Assembly (NCBI RefSeq): GCF_028751545.1
Contig: NZ_CP071867.1
Coordinates: 1,089,306-1,153,305 of the forward strand
DNA: 64,000 nucleotides
DNA from: Gilliamella sp. B3022
GTDB lineage: Bacteria > Pseudomonadota > Gammaproteobacteria > Enterobacterales > Orbaceae
Direction: 5' to 3'
Part shown: positions 25,845 to 35,864 of the stretch, one piece after another
Layout: the number at the start of each line of letters is the position of its first letter
Position numbering within the stretch: the first letter of the stretch is position 1
Position numbers and translations under genes: made by a program
The notes under the pieces: generated by a model
What the model saw: only the letters and a program-made list of their open reading frames with translations
Database searches by the model: none
What the model was told of the DNA's origin: nothing

Positions 25845-27104
25845 TTATTTTTTACGTTTTTTCAGGTAATCTTTAATACCATTAACGATTGCGTTAGATA
25901 TTTGGATCTGGAATGCAGCTGTATTTAATTTTTGTTCTTCATTAACATTGCTAATGAAGGCTGTTTCAACTAAAACAGAAGGTATATCAGGAGCTTTTAA
26001 TACCGCAAAACCTGCTTTCTCAATTGATGGTTTACGTAATTTGTTGACGCTTTTCATGCGGTTTAAAATAGAACTGCCCAATATTACACCATTACTCAGC
26101 GTAGTTTTTTGTACTAAATCTAATATGGTATTATCTAAATATTTATCACCACTGCGACTTATACCACCAATTTGATCAGCTTCATTTTGAGTTTGTGCTA
26201 AATAGCTAGCAGCTGAACTACTTGCCCCTTTAGTTGAAAGGGCAAAAACAGATGATCCTTTTACAGATCGATCTATAAAAGCATCAGCATGAATGGAAAT
26301 AAAAAGATCAGCTTGCAAAGAACGTGCTTTTGCCACTCGTACATTTAAAGGAATAAACACATCTTCATTACGAGTCATATAGACTTTTATATTAGGCTCT
26401 TTTTTAAGTAGACTGTAAGTACGACGAGCTATTTGTAAAACAATGTCTTTTTCTCGTGTTTTTTTAAAACCAATAGCGCCAGGATCTTCACCACCATGAC
26501 CAGGATCAAGTACAACTACTACTGGTGGAGTTTGTGTGCTTTTCTTCTGTGAATTTTTCTTTTTATTGTTATCAATTTTGATTTCAGACTGTTTTTTACT
26601 AAGATCGCCTTCTTTATACTCTTCTAATAGAGCAAGTAAAGGATCATTATCTTCAGTTAAAGCTACTTTAGATGGATAAAGATCGATAACTAAACGATTT
26701 TTATATTTTCCAATTGGTGGAAGTGTAAAAGTATTTGGGTTAATATCCTGTTTTAATTCGATCATTATTCTTACTGTTTTGCTATTGAGCTGAATAACTT
26801 TCAACGATTTAATATAAGGATCACGACTTAATACTTTTGATGAAATTTTTTTTAAGGCTGTATCTAAATTAATATCATTGATATCAACAGCAAGCCTTTT
26901 TGGATTGTTTAGTAAAGAATGATTATATTTTAAACGTGTGTTTGTTTCTATTGTTATTCTTGTATAGGTTGATGAAGGCCAAATACGTACTGCAACCACT
27001 TTTGCTAATGTTGCGGCAAAACCAACACGCGTGACAGATAATAAACATGTCGCAATGATACCTTTAATTAATAGGCGCTTTGTTGGACTGAGTGTTTTGG
27101 GCAT
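25845..27104 (-). CDS. amiC: N-acetylmuramoyl-L-alanine amidase AmiC (AMIN + Amidase_3)
   Basis: Periplasmic septal amidase that splits daughter-cell wall, normally activated by NlpD. An N-terminal export signal, a peptidoglycan-targeting AMIN domain (about residues 33-145), a Lys/Ser-rich linker and a C-terminal Amidase_3 domain are visible. Zinc motifs are LDPGHGGEDPGA, the Glu in TREKDIVL, SIHADAF and LVETAF. The gating insert around SRSGDKYLDNTILDL is present. E. coli AmiC is Tat-exported; here the start has no obvious twin-Arg motif, so Sec export is more likely. It is 419 residues (E. coli 417) and is the second amidase in the window. Confidence 0.92.
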   Translation of the reverse strand: MPKTLSPTKRLLIKGIIATCLLSVTRVGFAATLAKVVAVRIWPSSTYTRITIETNTRLKYNHSLLNNPKRLAVDINDINLDTALKKISSKVLSRDPYIKSLKVIQLNSKTVRIMIELKQDINPNTFTLPPIGKYKNRLVIDLYPSKVALTEDNDPLLALLEEYKEGDLSKKQSEIKIDNNKKKNSQKKSTQTPPVVVVLDPGHGGEDPGAIGFKKTREKDIVLQIARRTYSLLKKEPNIKVYMTRNEDVFIPLNVRVAKARSLQADLFISIHADAFIDRSVKGSSVFALSTKGASSSAASYLAQTQNEADQIGGISRSGDKYLDNTILDLVQKTTLSNGVILGSSILNRMKSVNKLRKPSIEKAGFAVLKAPDIPSVLVETAFISNVNEEQKLNTAAFQIQISNAIVNGIKDYLKKRKK

Positions 27105-27333
27105 ATCTAAACTATTTATTTACTAAGAGAATTAAGCGCGAATAATAACATAAAATATTTCTTTTTTAAAAAGAATGATTATCATCTTCGCTTGCTCTTT
27201 TTAATTGAGAATTTATCCATATTTGCTATTTTAAATAAATCTTTTTTGTAAATAGCCATTTTTTATTTATCTTATTAAATTATTCTATTTTTTATATAAC
27301 TTACTCTACTTGTTAATTATCATCATGCAAGAG

Positions 27334-27677
27334 ACGGGTTTAAATCCAATTTTGAATTAATGTTAATCTCATTTATTCTGATTATTTTCAATAACACATT
27401 ATTTTAGTTATCAATATTTAATATATTGCAATAATTAAAAAGAGATTTATGTAAAATTTTATTATCAAATATAAAATAGATAATTAATCAGATATTAAGA
27501 TTTATTTCGTGATTATAGAAATTTTAAATATGGTTAATTGATGATCTTCTATATGCCAGTAAAGTTTATTAGAAAATATACAATATTACATTGCATTAAC
27601 GTTTTTTATTTTATTATAGACCCTACAATCACAAAGGATTACAATATGGGGCGCTAAAATCGCGGATTTAAACCCGT
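27334..27677. repeat. 14-bp inverted repeats framing a 344-bp AT-rich block
   Basis: ACGGGTTTAAATCC (27334-27347) recurs as its perfect reverse complement GGATTTAAACCCGT at 27664-27677. The block between them lies in the 608-bp amiC-miaB gap and holds no ORF I can support, apart from a three-codon ATG-GGG-CGC-TAA at 27646 behind AAGGA. There is no target-site duplication next to the repeats. Confidence 0.6.
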
Positions 27678-27712
27678 TTTCATTTTAACAATTAATTATA
27701 GCTGAGTTATTG

Positions 27713-29140
27713 ATGAGCAAAAAATTACATATAAAAACATGGGGATGCCAAATGAATGAGTATGACTCAACCAAAATGGCTGATCTTCTTGAATCTACCC
27801 ATGGTTTAACATTAACTGAAAATCCAGAAGAAGCAGATATTCTATTACTGAATACTTGCTCTATTCGAGAAAAAGCTCAAGAAAAAGTATTTCACCAATT
27901 AGGGCGTTGGAAAAATCTTAAACAACATAATCCTAATATTATTATAGGTGTAGGTGGTTGTGTAGCTTCTCAAGAAGGTGCGCATATTCGCAAACGTGCC
28001 CCTTTTGTTGATATCATTTTTGGACCGCAAACGTTTCACCGTCTACCTGAAATGATAGAGCAAATACGTAGTGGTAAGGGTAAACATGTGGTTGATGTCA
28101 GTTTTCCTGAAATTGAAAAATTTGACCGTTTACCAGAACCTCGTAGTGAAGGTCCAACAGCATTTGTCTCAATTATGGAAGGATGTAATAAATATTGTAC
28201 TTATTGTGTGGTACCTTATACTCGTGGTGAAGAAGTAAGTCGACCTTGTGATGATGTTATTTATGAAATAGCACAACTTGCAGAACAAGGTGTACGTGAA
28301 GTGAATTTACTGGGTCAAAATGTTAATGCTTATCGCGGACCAACCTTTGATGGTGATATTTGTTCATTTGCTGAGTTATTACGTTTAGTTGCTGCTATTG
28401 ATGGTATTGATCGTATTCGTTTTACTACTAGTCATCCAATCGAATTCACTGATGATATTATTGATGTATATCGTGATACCCCAGAACTGGTTAATTTCTT
28501 ACATTTACCTGTACAAAGTGGGTCTGATCGAGTATTAAATTTAATGAAACGAACTCATACTGCAATTGAATATAAATCCATTATTCGCAAATTACGTAAA
28601 GTGCGTCCTGATATTCAAATTAGTTCGGATTTTATTGTAGGTTTTCCTGGAGAAACACAAGAAGATTTCGAACAAACCATGAAACTTATTGCTGATGTGA
28701 ATTTTGATTTAAGTTACAGTTTTGTTTATTCCGCTCGCCCAGGTACGCCTGCTGCAGAAATGGAAGATAATGTATCAGAAGAAGAGAAAAAGCAGCGTCT
28801 GTATATTCTTCAAGAACGTATTAATCAACAAGCAATGCAATTTAGCCGTCGAATGTTAAATACGGTACAACGTATTTTAGTTGAAGGTCCGTCTAAAAAA
28901 GATTTGATGGAATTAACAGGTAGAACTGAAAACAATCGTATAGTTAATTTTGAGGGTTACCCTAATATGATTGGAAAATTTGTTGATGTTGAAATTACGG
29001 ATGTTTATCCAAATTCATTACGTGGTAAAGTAATTCGAACCGAAGATGAAATGGATTTACGAGTAAGTCAATCACCAATGTCAGTGATATCTCGAACTCG
29101 TAAAGAAAATGATTTAGGGGTGGGAATTTATCATCCATAA
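27713..29140 (+). CDS. miaB: tRNA-2-methylthio-N6-dimethylallyladenosine synthase MiaB
   Basis: Radical-SAM methylthiotransferase that finishes ms2i6A37 after MiaA. The N-terminal UPF0004 domain has its three cluster-binding Cys ([30 protein letters not shown]). The radical SAM CxxxCxxC is CNKYCTYC, followed by VVPYTRGEE, and a TRAM domain closes the protein. It is 475 residues from ATG 27713 (E. coli 474); a TTG immediately before is not needed. Only a weak GAG precedes the start. As in enterics it is followed by ybeZ, but 518 bp away rather than adjacent. Confidence 0.97.
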   Translation: MSKKLHIKTWGCQMNEYDSTKMADLLESTHGLTLTENPEEADILLLNTCSIREKAQEKVFHQLGRWKNLKQHNPNIIIGVGGCVASQEGAHIRKRAPFVDIIFGPQTFHRLPEMIEQIRSGKGKHVVDVSFPEIEKFDRLPEPRSEGPTAFVSIMEGCNKYCTYCVVPYTRGEEVSRPCDDVIYEIAQLAEQGVREVNLLGQNVNAYRGPTFDGDICSFAELLRLVAAIDGIDRIRFTTSHPIEFTDDIIDVYRDTPELVNFLHLPVQSGSDRVLNLMKRTHTAIEYKSIIRKLRKVRPDIQISSDFIVGFPGETQEDFEQTMKLIADVNFDLSYSFVYSARPGTPAAEMEDNVSEEEKKQRLYILQERINQQAMQFSRRMLNTVQRILVEGPSKKDLMELTGRTENNRIVNFEGYPNMIGKFVDVEITDVYPNSLRGKVIRTEDEMDLRVSQSPMSVISRTRKENDLGVGIYHP

Positions 29141-29211
29141 TAAAAAAGTAGATATTTAGCTGACTTATAATATTAAAATTATTATATACAATGAGATGAA
29201 AGGAAAATAAT

Positions 29212-29283
29212 ATGTTTGTCATATTGGAGACTTGTGGCGGTAAGCCAATAAACACAGTGGATAATGTCGCTATTCTCCCCTGA
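29212..29283 (+). CDS. Possible 23-codon small protein between miaB and ybeZ
   Basis: ATG at 29212 is preceded by a good ribosome binding site (AAGGA, 7-8 nt away) and a TATAAT-like hexamer at 29166. The reading frame ends in TGA at 29281-29283 and encodes a 23-residue peptide beginning MFVILETCGGKP. It is more GC-rich than its surroundings. I recognise no family. It may be a small protein, a leader peptide or the tail of a lost gene. The remaining 375 nt up to ybeZ are AT-rich with no gene I can support. Confidence 0.3.
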   Translation: MFVILETCGGKPINTVDNVAILP

Positions 29284-29658
29284 GGCAAAAAATTATTATT
29301 TATTAAAAAAAATAATAAGATAATTAAATAAAAGTCGCTAAAATTTTTACTTTTTTATCCCTATTTTTAGTAATAAAACGTTAGGGAAATATATAAAATA
29401 TCATTACTGCGATTCTGATTATAATGAAAAAGTACTAGAATATATACTGCTAACATTTGAACAACAAACATTATGTTAAAAATAATAAAAAGCGCAATGA
29501 TTTCATAAACAGTAATCTAAAAAAAGCATTTAATAATATAGTGTTATAAAATATTGTTAGCTGTAACCGTTGAAAAATGGATTTTAAAAGAGGTTGAAAA
29601 GTGCTCTTTATGTGAACAGCGTCTTAGTGATTAAATTATTATTAAGAGGGACTTAACT

Positions 29659-30675
29659 TTGGATATTATTACACACGAAACTGTACTTGAACCAGCAGAT
29701 AATAAGAGGCTTAATAGTCTTTGTGGTCCTTATGATGACAATATTAAACAACTTGAAAGTCGATTAGGCATTGAAATTAATCATCGGGGAAATCTATTTG
29801 CTATAACAGGTAATGCTGTCTGTGTTAAAGCTGCAAAGGATATTTTACAGTCTCTTTATAAACATACCAAAAATAATAATAAAATTGTAGAAATAGAATC
29901 TGAGCATGTCCACTTGACAATAAAAGAGTCAGGTGCGCTTGAAAAAATAAGTGAACACTTACCAACATATGTTCATCATCCAGCGGGAAAGTTGGTGATG
30001 ATAAAAACTAAACGTGGCGTTATAAAACCTCGAACCCCTAATCAATCACAATATATTGCGCATGTCTTGGATTATGATATCACTTTTGGTATTGGCCCTG
30101 CTGGAACCGGTAAAACTTATTTAGCCGTAGCTGCGGCTGTTGATGCATTGGAAAAACAACAAGTACGTCGAATTGTATTGACTCGTCCGGCTGTGGAAGC
30201 TGGTGAAAAACTTGGCTTTTTACCTGGCGATCTCAGTCAAAAAGTTGATCCTTACTTACGACCTCTTTATGATGCCTTGTTTGAAATGCTAGGTTTTGAA
30301 AAAGTGGAAAAACTCATTGAAAAAAGCATTATAGAAATTGCGCCACTTGCTTATATGCGTGGACGTACACTTAATGATGCTTTTATTATCCTTGATGAAA
30401 GTCAAAATACTACTATTGAGCAAATGAAGATGTTTTTAACTCGTATTGGTTTTAATTCTAAAGCGGTAATAACAGGTGATGTTACCCAAATAGATCTTCC
30501 TCGCAATCAAAAATCTGGCTTGCGTCATGCTATAGAAGTATTAAGTAAAGTTGACGAAATTAGTTTCAATTTTTTTAATAGTGATGATGTGGTTCGTCAT
30601 CCTGTCGTTGCCAGAATTGTTAATGCTTATCAAAAATGGGAAGAACAGCAGCATCATGCTGTTAAAAGTATTTAG
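29659..30675 (+). CDS. ybeZ: PhoH-like ATPase YbeZ
   Basis: PhoH-family NTPase linked to the rRNA-maturation endonuclease YbeY. An N-terminal KH-like region (LCGPYDDNIKQLESRLGIEI) precedes the PhoH domain with Walker A GPAGTGKTYLA, TRPAVEAGEKLGFLPGD, ILDESQNTT (Walker B) and TGDVTQIDLP. The start is TTG 29659 with AGGG 8 nt upstream, giving an N-terminus aligned with E. coli YbeZ. It is 338 residues and lacks the charged tail of the E. coli protein. ybeY, which normally follows, is not here; the next gene is mrdA, 12 nt away. Confidence 0.95.
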   Translation: MDIITHETVLEPADNKRLNSLCGPYDDNIKQLESRLGIEINHRGNLFAITGNAVCVKAAKDILQSLYKHTKNNNKIVEIESEHVHLTIKESGALEKISEHLPTYVHHPAGKLVMIKTKRGVIKPRTPNQSQYIAHVLDYDITFGIGPAGTGKTYLAVAAAVDALEKQQVRRIVLTRPAVEAGEKLGFLPGDLSQKVDPYLRPLYDALFEMLGFEKVEKLIEKSIIEIAPLAYMRGRTLNDAFIILDESQNTTIEQMKMFLTRIGFNSKAVITGDVTQIDLPRNQKSGLRHAIEVLSKVDEISFNFFNSDDVVRHPVVARIVNAYQKWEEQQHHAVKSI

Positions 30676-30687
30676 AGGAGTATTACT

Positions 30688-32631
30688 ATCCCTATCTTAA
30701 GTAACAAAAAGAAAAGCAATATTCGTGATCACTCTGCAGAAACCAATTTATTTTTGCGACGAGCACTATTTGCTTTTATTGTCATTATTTTATTATTATT
30801 AGTTTTACTTGTTAATTTAGCTGATCTTCAGATTGCTAATTATGGTTATTACAGCACTAAATCTAATAATAATCGTATTGAAATCATTCCCATACCGCCG
30901 AGTCGTGGTATGATCTATGATCGTAATGGTACACCATTGGCCATTAACAATATCACTTATCAACTTAATATCATTCCTGATAAAATTAAAAACCTTAATG
31001 AACAATTTAATCAGTTAAAAACTATTGTTGATTTAACTGATGAAGATATCGAGAATTTTCAAAAGGAACGCCGAAATTATAAAGCTCATCGCCCTGTTCC
31101 ATTAAAAGATAATTTAACCCAACAACAGATAGCCCGTTTTGTTGTTGACCAACATCGCTTTCCTTATGTTTCTATTGTTGGGATACAGCATCGTTATTAC
31201 CCATATGAAGCATCATTGACTCATATTATTGGCTATATTTCAAAAATTAACGGTCAAGATAAACAACGCTTAGAAGATGAAAATAAAAGTAGCAATTATG
31301 TTGCGACGTTTAATATTGGAAAAATGGGGATTGAAAAATATTATGAAGATGTATTACATGGCATCCCTGGTTATGAAAAAGTAGAAGTTAACAGTAGAGG
31401 AAGAATCGTACGTCAACTTAATCAACATCCACCTCAAGCTGGTGAGGATATCTACTTATCTATCAATCTTAAGTTACAACGTTATATAGAACAATTGTTA
31501 GCTGGTCGTAAAGCAGCTGTAGTTGCTATTGACCCTAATAATGGTGAAATTTTAGCTTTGGTTTCAAGTCCTACCTATGATTCTAATCCATTTGTAGGGG
31601 GGATATCGAATGATAAATATAAAGCATTGCTTAATGATCCGAATAAACCTCTTTATAATCGAGCATTACTTGGTTCTTATCCACCTGCTTCAACGGTCAA
31701 ACCTTATATTGCTATTGCTGCTTTAAGTGAAGGGGTTGTTACATCAAAAAGCGTCGTTAACGATCCAGGATGGTGGCAATTACCAGGAACCGAGCGACGC
31801 TATCGGGATTGGTTAAAATGGGGACATGGGCGAGTTGATGTATTAAGAGCAATAGAAGAATCTGTCGATACCTATTTTTATCAGGTTGCTTATGATATGG
31901 GCATTGATCGCTTAAAAGCATGGATGACTAAATTCGGCTTTGGTGAGAGAACAGGTATTGATATATCTTCCAATGAAGAGAGCCGTGCTGTTATGCCCAG
32001 CCGTGAATGGAAAATACAACGCCATAAAAAATCTTGGCTACAAGGAGATACGATTCCTGTTGGTATTGGACAAGGTTATTGGACGGCAACCCCAATACAA
32101 ATGGCAAAAGCATTAACTATATTAATCAACAATGGTAAAACCTATACCCCACATTTTTTATTATATAAAAAGAGCGATATTTTAAATTCTAATGAGCAAC
32201 AGCCAATAATTAATCCAGATAAATATTTGGAAAATAATAGTTTATCTGATGTTAATCCAAGTTATTGGGCGCTTGCTAAAGAAGGTATGTATCGTGTTAT
32301 GTTTGGTTCGCGAGGAACGGCACGTAAAATTTATGCTGATGCCAAATATCAAGCAGCAGGTAAATCGGGGACGGCCCAAGTTTATGGATTAAAAGTAGAT
32401 GAAGTCTACAATGCTCATAAGGTTCCTGAGCATTTACGTGATCATGCTTTGTTTGTTGCTTATGCACCTTATGATAAACCCAAAATTGCTTTAGCTATTG
32501 TTTTAGAAAATGGTGGAGGTGGAAGCTCAAACGGTGGTGCTGTAGCGCGAAAAATATTAGATTTTTACCTTCTTGGTAATAATTCAATGGAATTAAATGA
32601 ATCATCACCAAATACGGGAATTGAAGATTAA
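30688..32631 (+). CDS. mrdA: Penicillin-binding protein 2 (MrdA), apparent AUC start
   Basis: Inner-membrane transpeptidase of the rod system, working with RodA in cell elongation. The TM segment is [17 protein letters not shown], then the pedestal, then the SxxK motif in [20 protein letters not shown] (SxN-type motif) and KSGTAQVYG (KTG-type). Residues [14 protein letters not shown] before the TM match E. coli IRD-like FRDYTAESALFVRR but lie upstream of the first TTG (30754). No ATG/GTG/TTG exists between the ybeZ TAG and that point. AGAGGAG (30674-30680) is 7 nt from ATC 30688, which I take as the start (647 aa; E. coli 633). Confidence 0.9.
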   Translation: MPILSNKKKSNIRDHSAETNLFLRRALFAFIVIILLLLVLLVNLADLQIANYGYYSTKSNNNRIEIIPIPPSRGMIYDRNGTPLAINNITYQLNIIPDKIKNLNEQFNQLKTIVDLTDEDIENFQKERRNYKAHRPVPLKDNLTQQQIARFVVDQHRFPYVSIVGIQHRYYPYEASLTHIIGYISKINGQDKQRLEDENKSSNYVATFNIGKMGIEKYYEDVLHGIPGYEKVEVNSRGRIVRQLNQHPPQAGEDIYLSINLKLQRYIEQLLAGRKAAVVAIDPNNGEILALVSSPTYDSNPFVGGISNDKYKALLNDPNKPLYNRALLGSYPPASTVKPYIAIAALSEGVVTSKSVVNDPGWWQLPGTERRYRDWLKWGHGRVDVLRAIEESVDTYFYQVAYDMGIDRLKAWMTKFGFGERTGIDISSNEESRAVMPSREWKIQRHKKSWLQGDTIPVGIGQGYWTATPIQMAKALTILINNGKTYTPHFLLYKKSDILNSNEQQPIINPDKYLENNSLSDVNPSYWALAKEGMYRVMFGSRGTARKIYADAKYQAAGKSGTAQVYGLKVDEVYNAHKVPEHLRDHALFVAYAPYDKPKIALAIVLENGGGGSSNGGAVARKILDFYLLGNNSMELNESSPNTGIED

Positions 32632-32633
32632 TT

Positions 32634-33740
32634 ATGAATAATATAAAAAAATCTTTCTGGCAAAAGATACATATTGATCCACTATTTTTTCTATTTATTA
32701 CTTTATTACTTGGTTATAGTCTTTATATTCTTTGGAGTGCAACTGGCCAAGATATCGATATGATTGAAAAACGCGTCATTCAAATTATGTTAGGTTTTAT
32801 TGTGATGATTGTCTTTGCACAGTTTTCACCTAGAACATATGAAACATGGGCACCTACATTGTATATAATCTGCATTATAATATTACTATTAGTGGATATT
32901 TTTGGTTATACCAGTAAAGGTGCACAGCGTTGGCTAGATTTGGGTATTTTACGTTTTCAACCTTCTGAAATTGCCAAAATTGCAGTACCATTGATGGTAG
33001 CAAAATTTATCCATCGTGATGGCTGTCCTCCGACACTAAAAACAACGTTACAAACTTTGGCTATAATTGGTGTACCGACCTTACTTGTAGCAATGCAACC
33101 TGACTTAGGTACGGCTATTTTAATCGTTATGTCTGGCATTTTTATTATTTTTTTAGCCGGAATTGATTGGCGGTTTATTTTGATTGCTGTTGTTTTAATT
33201 GCTGCTTTTTTACCAATTATGTGGTTTTTCTTAATGCATGATTATCAGCGGCTTCGTGTTTTGATGTTATTCAATCCTGAACTCGATCCTAGTGGAGCTG
33301 GTTATCATATCATCCAATCAAAAATAGCGATTGGATCAGGTGGAATCTGGGGTAAAGGCTGGCTTAGTGGGACTCAATCACAATTAGAATTTTTACCAGA
33401 AAGGCACACCGATTTTATTTTTTCGGTTATTGCGGAAGAATTTGGTTTTGTAGGTACAATCGTTCTACTTATTCTATTTTTATGTTTAATTGTACGTGGA
33501 TTAATTATTGCTTCACAAGCTCAAACAACTTTTGGCAGAATTTTATCTGGCGGGCTAATTTTAGTCTTTTTTGTGTATGTGTTTATTAATATTGGTATGG
33601 TCAGTGGAATCTTACCAGTAGTTGGTGTACCATTACCACTAATAAGTTATGGTGGCTCTTCTTTAGTCGTTTTAATGGCAAGTTTTGGCATTATGATGTC
33701 TATTCATACACATCGATACATGTTATCTAAAAACATTTAA
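32634..33740 (+). CDS. mrdB: Peptidoglycan glycosyltransferase RodA (MrdB)
   Basis: SEDS-family glycan polymerase that partners PBP2 in lateral wall synthesis. About ten membrane segments; signature stretches are [50 protein letters not shown] and the C-terminal [13 protein letters not shown]. It is 368 residues (E. coli 370). It starts 2 nt after the mrdA stop, so mrdA-mrdB are coupled, and dacA follows within 14 nt. Confidence 0.97.
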   Translation: MNNIKKSFWQKIHIDPLFFLFITLLLGYSLYILWSATGQDIDMIEKRVIQIMLGFIVMIVFAQFSPRTYETWAPTLYIICIIILLLVDIFGYTSKGAQRWLDLGILRFQPSEIAKIAVPLMVAKFIHRDGCPPTLKTTLQTLAIIGVPTLLVAMQPDLGTAILIVMSGIFIIFLAGIDWRFILIAVVLIAAFLPIMWFFLMHDYQRLRVLMLFNPELDPSGAGYHIIQSKIAIGSGGIWGKGWLSGTQSQLEFLPERHTDFIFSVIAEEFGFVGTIVLLILFLCLIVRGLIIASQAQTTFGRILSGGLILVFFVYVFINIGMVSGILPVVGVPLPLISYGGSSLVVLMASFGIMMSIHTHRYMLSKNI

Positions 33741-33754
33741 CGGAATTCAAATAA

Positions 33755-34936
33755 ATGAAAAAGAAATTTAAATTATCTTTCGCGTTTTTAGCACTCGCGA
33801 TTTGTTCAACTGCGTCAGCTGAAATGGCTTTTCCTATTCCTGCTATTCCACAATTAAATGCAGAGTCATATATTTTAATTGATGCCAAATCGGGGGAAAT
33901 TTTAGCTCAATATAATGCGGAACAACAACGTGATCCGGCTAGTTTAACTAAAATGATGACTAGTTATGTTATAGGTCAAGCATTACAATCAGGCCGTATA
34001 AAAAATGATGATATGGTTGTCGTAAGTAAAGATGCTTGGGCAACTGGCAATCCTGCATTAAAAGGATCATCGCTAATGTTTTTAGAAGTGGGTAAAACAG
34101 TTTCAGTTGCTAATCTAAATAAAGGTATTATCATTCAATCTGGTAATGATGCATGTATTGCTATGGCTGAACATGTTGCTGGTAGTCAAGGTGCTTTTGT
34201 TAATTTAATGAATGAATATGCTAAAAAAATAGGTTTAGAGCATACGCATTTTGAAACTGTACACGGACTTGATGCACCAGGACAATATACAACCGCCAAA
34301 GATATGGCATTTTTAGGGCAAGCATTAATTCGTGATTTACCAAATGAATACGCAATCTATAAAGAAAAAGAATTTACTTATACCCTCTCTAAACCCCAAT
34401 TAAATCGTAACGGTCTACTTTGGGATACAACATTAAATGTTGATGGGATCAAAACAGGACATACTAATGCGGCAGGTTATAATTTAGTTGCTTCTGCTGT
34501 AGATGGAAATACGCGTTTGATTTCAGTGGTGTTAGGAGGTCGAACTTTTAAAGGTCGTGAAGAAGAAAGTAAAAAATTATTAGTATGGGGATTTCGCTTT
34601 TTCGAAACGGCAAATCCTGTTAAAGCAGAGAGTTCATTAGTGAATGAAACAATTTGGTATGGAGATCAAAATAAAGTTCCATTAGGATCGATTAATGGTG
34701 CTTTCGTTTCTGTACCAAAAGGACGTTCTGCTGATGTACAAGTACAATATATTATTGATGATTATATTTATGCGCCAATTACTAAAGGTACCAGTGTTGG
34801 TAAAATACAGTTTTTATTAGATGGAAAAGTGATTAATGAACAACCATTAGTAGCACTGCAAAATGTTGAAGAAACAGGATTATTTGGATCGATATGGGAT
34901 TGGATTTGTTTGAAGTTCAATCAAATGTTCAACTAA
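33755..34936 (+). CDS. dacA: D-alanyl-D-alanine carboxypeptidase DacA (PBP5/6 type)
   Basis: Low-molecular-mass PBP that trims the terminal D-Ala of pentapeptides. Signal peptide [22 protein letters not shown], SxxK in [13 protein letters not shown], SxN in [14 protein letters not shown] and KTG in [15 protein letters not shown]. The C-terminal beta domain (PBP5_C) is followed by an amphipathic helix ([13 protein letters not shown]) that anchors it to the inner membrane. It is 393 residues (E. coli DacA 403). rlpA, which separates mrdB and dacA in E. coli, is missing here. Confidence 0.96.
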   Translation: MKKKFKLSFAFLALAICSTASAEMAFPIPAIPQLNAESYILIDAKSGEILAQYNAEQQRDPASLTKMMTSYVIGQALQSGRIKNDDMVVVSKDAWATGNPALKGSSLMFLEVGKTVSVANLNKGIIIQSGNDACIAMAEHVAGSQGAFVNLMNEYAKKIGLEHTHFETVHGLDAPGQYTTAKDMAFLGQALIRDLPNEYAIYKEKEFTYTLSKPQLNRNGLLWDTTLNVDGIKTGHTNAAGYNLVASAVDGNTRLISVVLGGRTFKGREEESKKLLVWGFRFFETANPVKAESSLVNETIWYGDQNKVPLGSINGAFVSVPKGRSADVQVQYIIDDYIYAPITKGTSVGKIQFLLDGKVINEQPLVALQNVEETGLFGSIWDWICLKFNQMFN

Positions 34937-34944
34937 ATTTTATG

Positions 34945-34984
34945 AAACCATTTGATAAGTAAAACTTATTGAATGGTTTTTTTA
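34945..34984 (+). terminator. Terminator of the ybeZ-mrdA-mrdB-dacA operon
   Basis: AAACCATT with an inner GATAAGT pairs with ACTTAT and AATGGTTT around AAA, followed by a T7 tract. It is a long, slightly interrupted stem directly after dacA. Confidence 0.9.
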
Positions 34985-35131
34985 TAGCATAAAAAACTAA
35001 ACTCATTTACTGCGCTAAAGTAACATTCTTACAACACTTTTTTACTTTGTTTGTCACACTACGATATTTATTCTAACTTGATCTATAATTATAGCTTGTT
35101 TATTACTTATGACTTTTAAAAGAATAGATGA

Positions 35132-35570
35132 TTAATATTTTACAATTATTTTTGCAAAAAAATTTTGGAATGTAAAAATATAACGATGTGGAACTGTATA
35201 AAAATTTACCTTATGTAAGACATTAGAATTTTCAAGTTGCGTAGAGACATTTAATTGTTCATACTTGTCACTTATTTTATATTAGGTGATAAAATCATTG
35301 AATCAGAAGACTCTCCAATATATATCTTATCTAAATTGATTTGTTCGGCAATCACCTCATTAGTTCCTGTTCTTTTAACTTTCTTTTGACATACATTTAA
35401 TTTTGTTAGTGATAGTATCTCTTTATCAGTTGATATTTTAATACTATTTAGAGCAGAAGCATAATTAGAAGGTTAATTAACGATTAAAAATGTAGCATTA
35501 ACAGGATCAACGTTTTTATTTCTTGATAGATAAAATACTTAGTAACTTCATAAGATTTGTTCGATTGTTA
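35132..35570 (-). pseudogene. Decayed protein gene of unknown family
   Basis: In the 928-bp dacA-rpsB gap the minus strand carries a broken coding trace of about 145 codons. Segments read in order are NKSYEVTKYF (35560-35530), a shift to YLSRNKNVDPVNATFLIVN, an in-frame TAA near 35478, then PSNYASALNSIKISTDKEI through IYIGESSDSMILSP (to about 35285), and after another shift SDKYEQLNVSTQLENSNV and YTVPHRYIFTFQNFFAKI, ending at TAA 35132. No start codon is preserved. I do not recognise the family. Codon composition looks protein-like rather than random AT-rich sequence, but this is judged by eye. Confidence 0.45.
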
Positions 35571-35647
35571 TTTTTAATGTAATTTGCTTTTTTAAAGCAC
35601 TACATTATTCTTTCTATTCTTTCTATTATTTTTATAAAAAATAACGC

Positions 35648-35676
35648 TGGCAAATTTTATCTAAATATGGTATAAA
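35648..35676 (+). promoter_or_regulatory. rpsB-tsf promoter
   Basis: Extended -10 TGGTATAAA (35668-35676) with a weak -35 (TGGCAA, 35648) at 17 bp, followed by a GC-rich discriminator CGCGCGCTGC. That discriminator is typical of stringently controlled ribosomal promoters. Confidence 0.7.
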
Positions 35677-35782
35677 ACGCGCGCTGCTTTTAACATTCAT
35701 TTTTCAAAAAATCGTTGTAAGAGTAAGCACAAATTTTAATATTTAATTAACGTTATAACACACACATATCATTACTCTTTTC

Positions 35783-35850
35783 CGGGGTGCCTTTTGTTTT
35801 TTTCAATAAGGTCGGTTAAAGCGGATATGTGGAGGCATAACCCCAACGTC
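35783..35850 (+). promoter_or_regulatory. S2 autoregulatory leader of rpsB
   Basis: GGGGTGCC (35784-35791) can pair with GGAGGCATAACCCC (35831-35844) just upstream of the rpsB ribosome binding site (GAGGA, 35856). The arrangement resembles the conserved rpsB leader of gammaproteobacteria through which S2 represses its own mRNA. The transcript leader would be about 180 nt. Confidence 0.6.
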
Positions 35851-35864
35851 AAAATGAGGAAATC

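Noticed and set aside
25822-25869. TTACCTGAAA/TTTCAGGTAA hairpin at the rsmG-amiC junction as a terminator
   Set aside because: The loop is 28 nt, one arm is inside amiC coding sequence and neither strand has a T-tract.
27334-27347. GGGTTTAAATCC as the T-arm of a tRNA
   Set aside because: No acceptor, D or anticodon stems can be built around either copy.
29336-29478. Open stretch of about 47 codons ending TFEQQTLC
   Set aside because: No start codon or ribosome binding site; such lengths occur by chance in AT-rich DNA.
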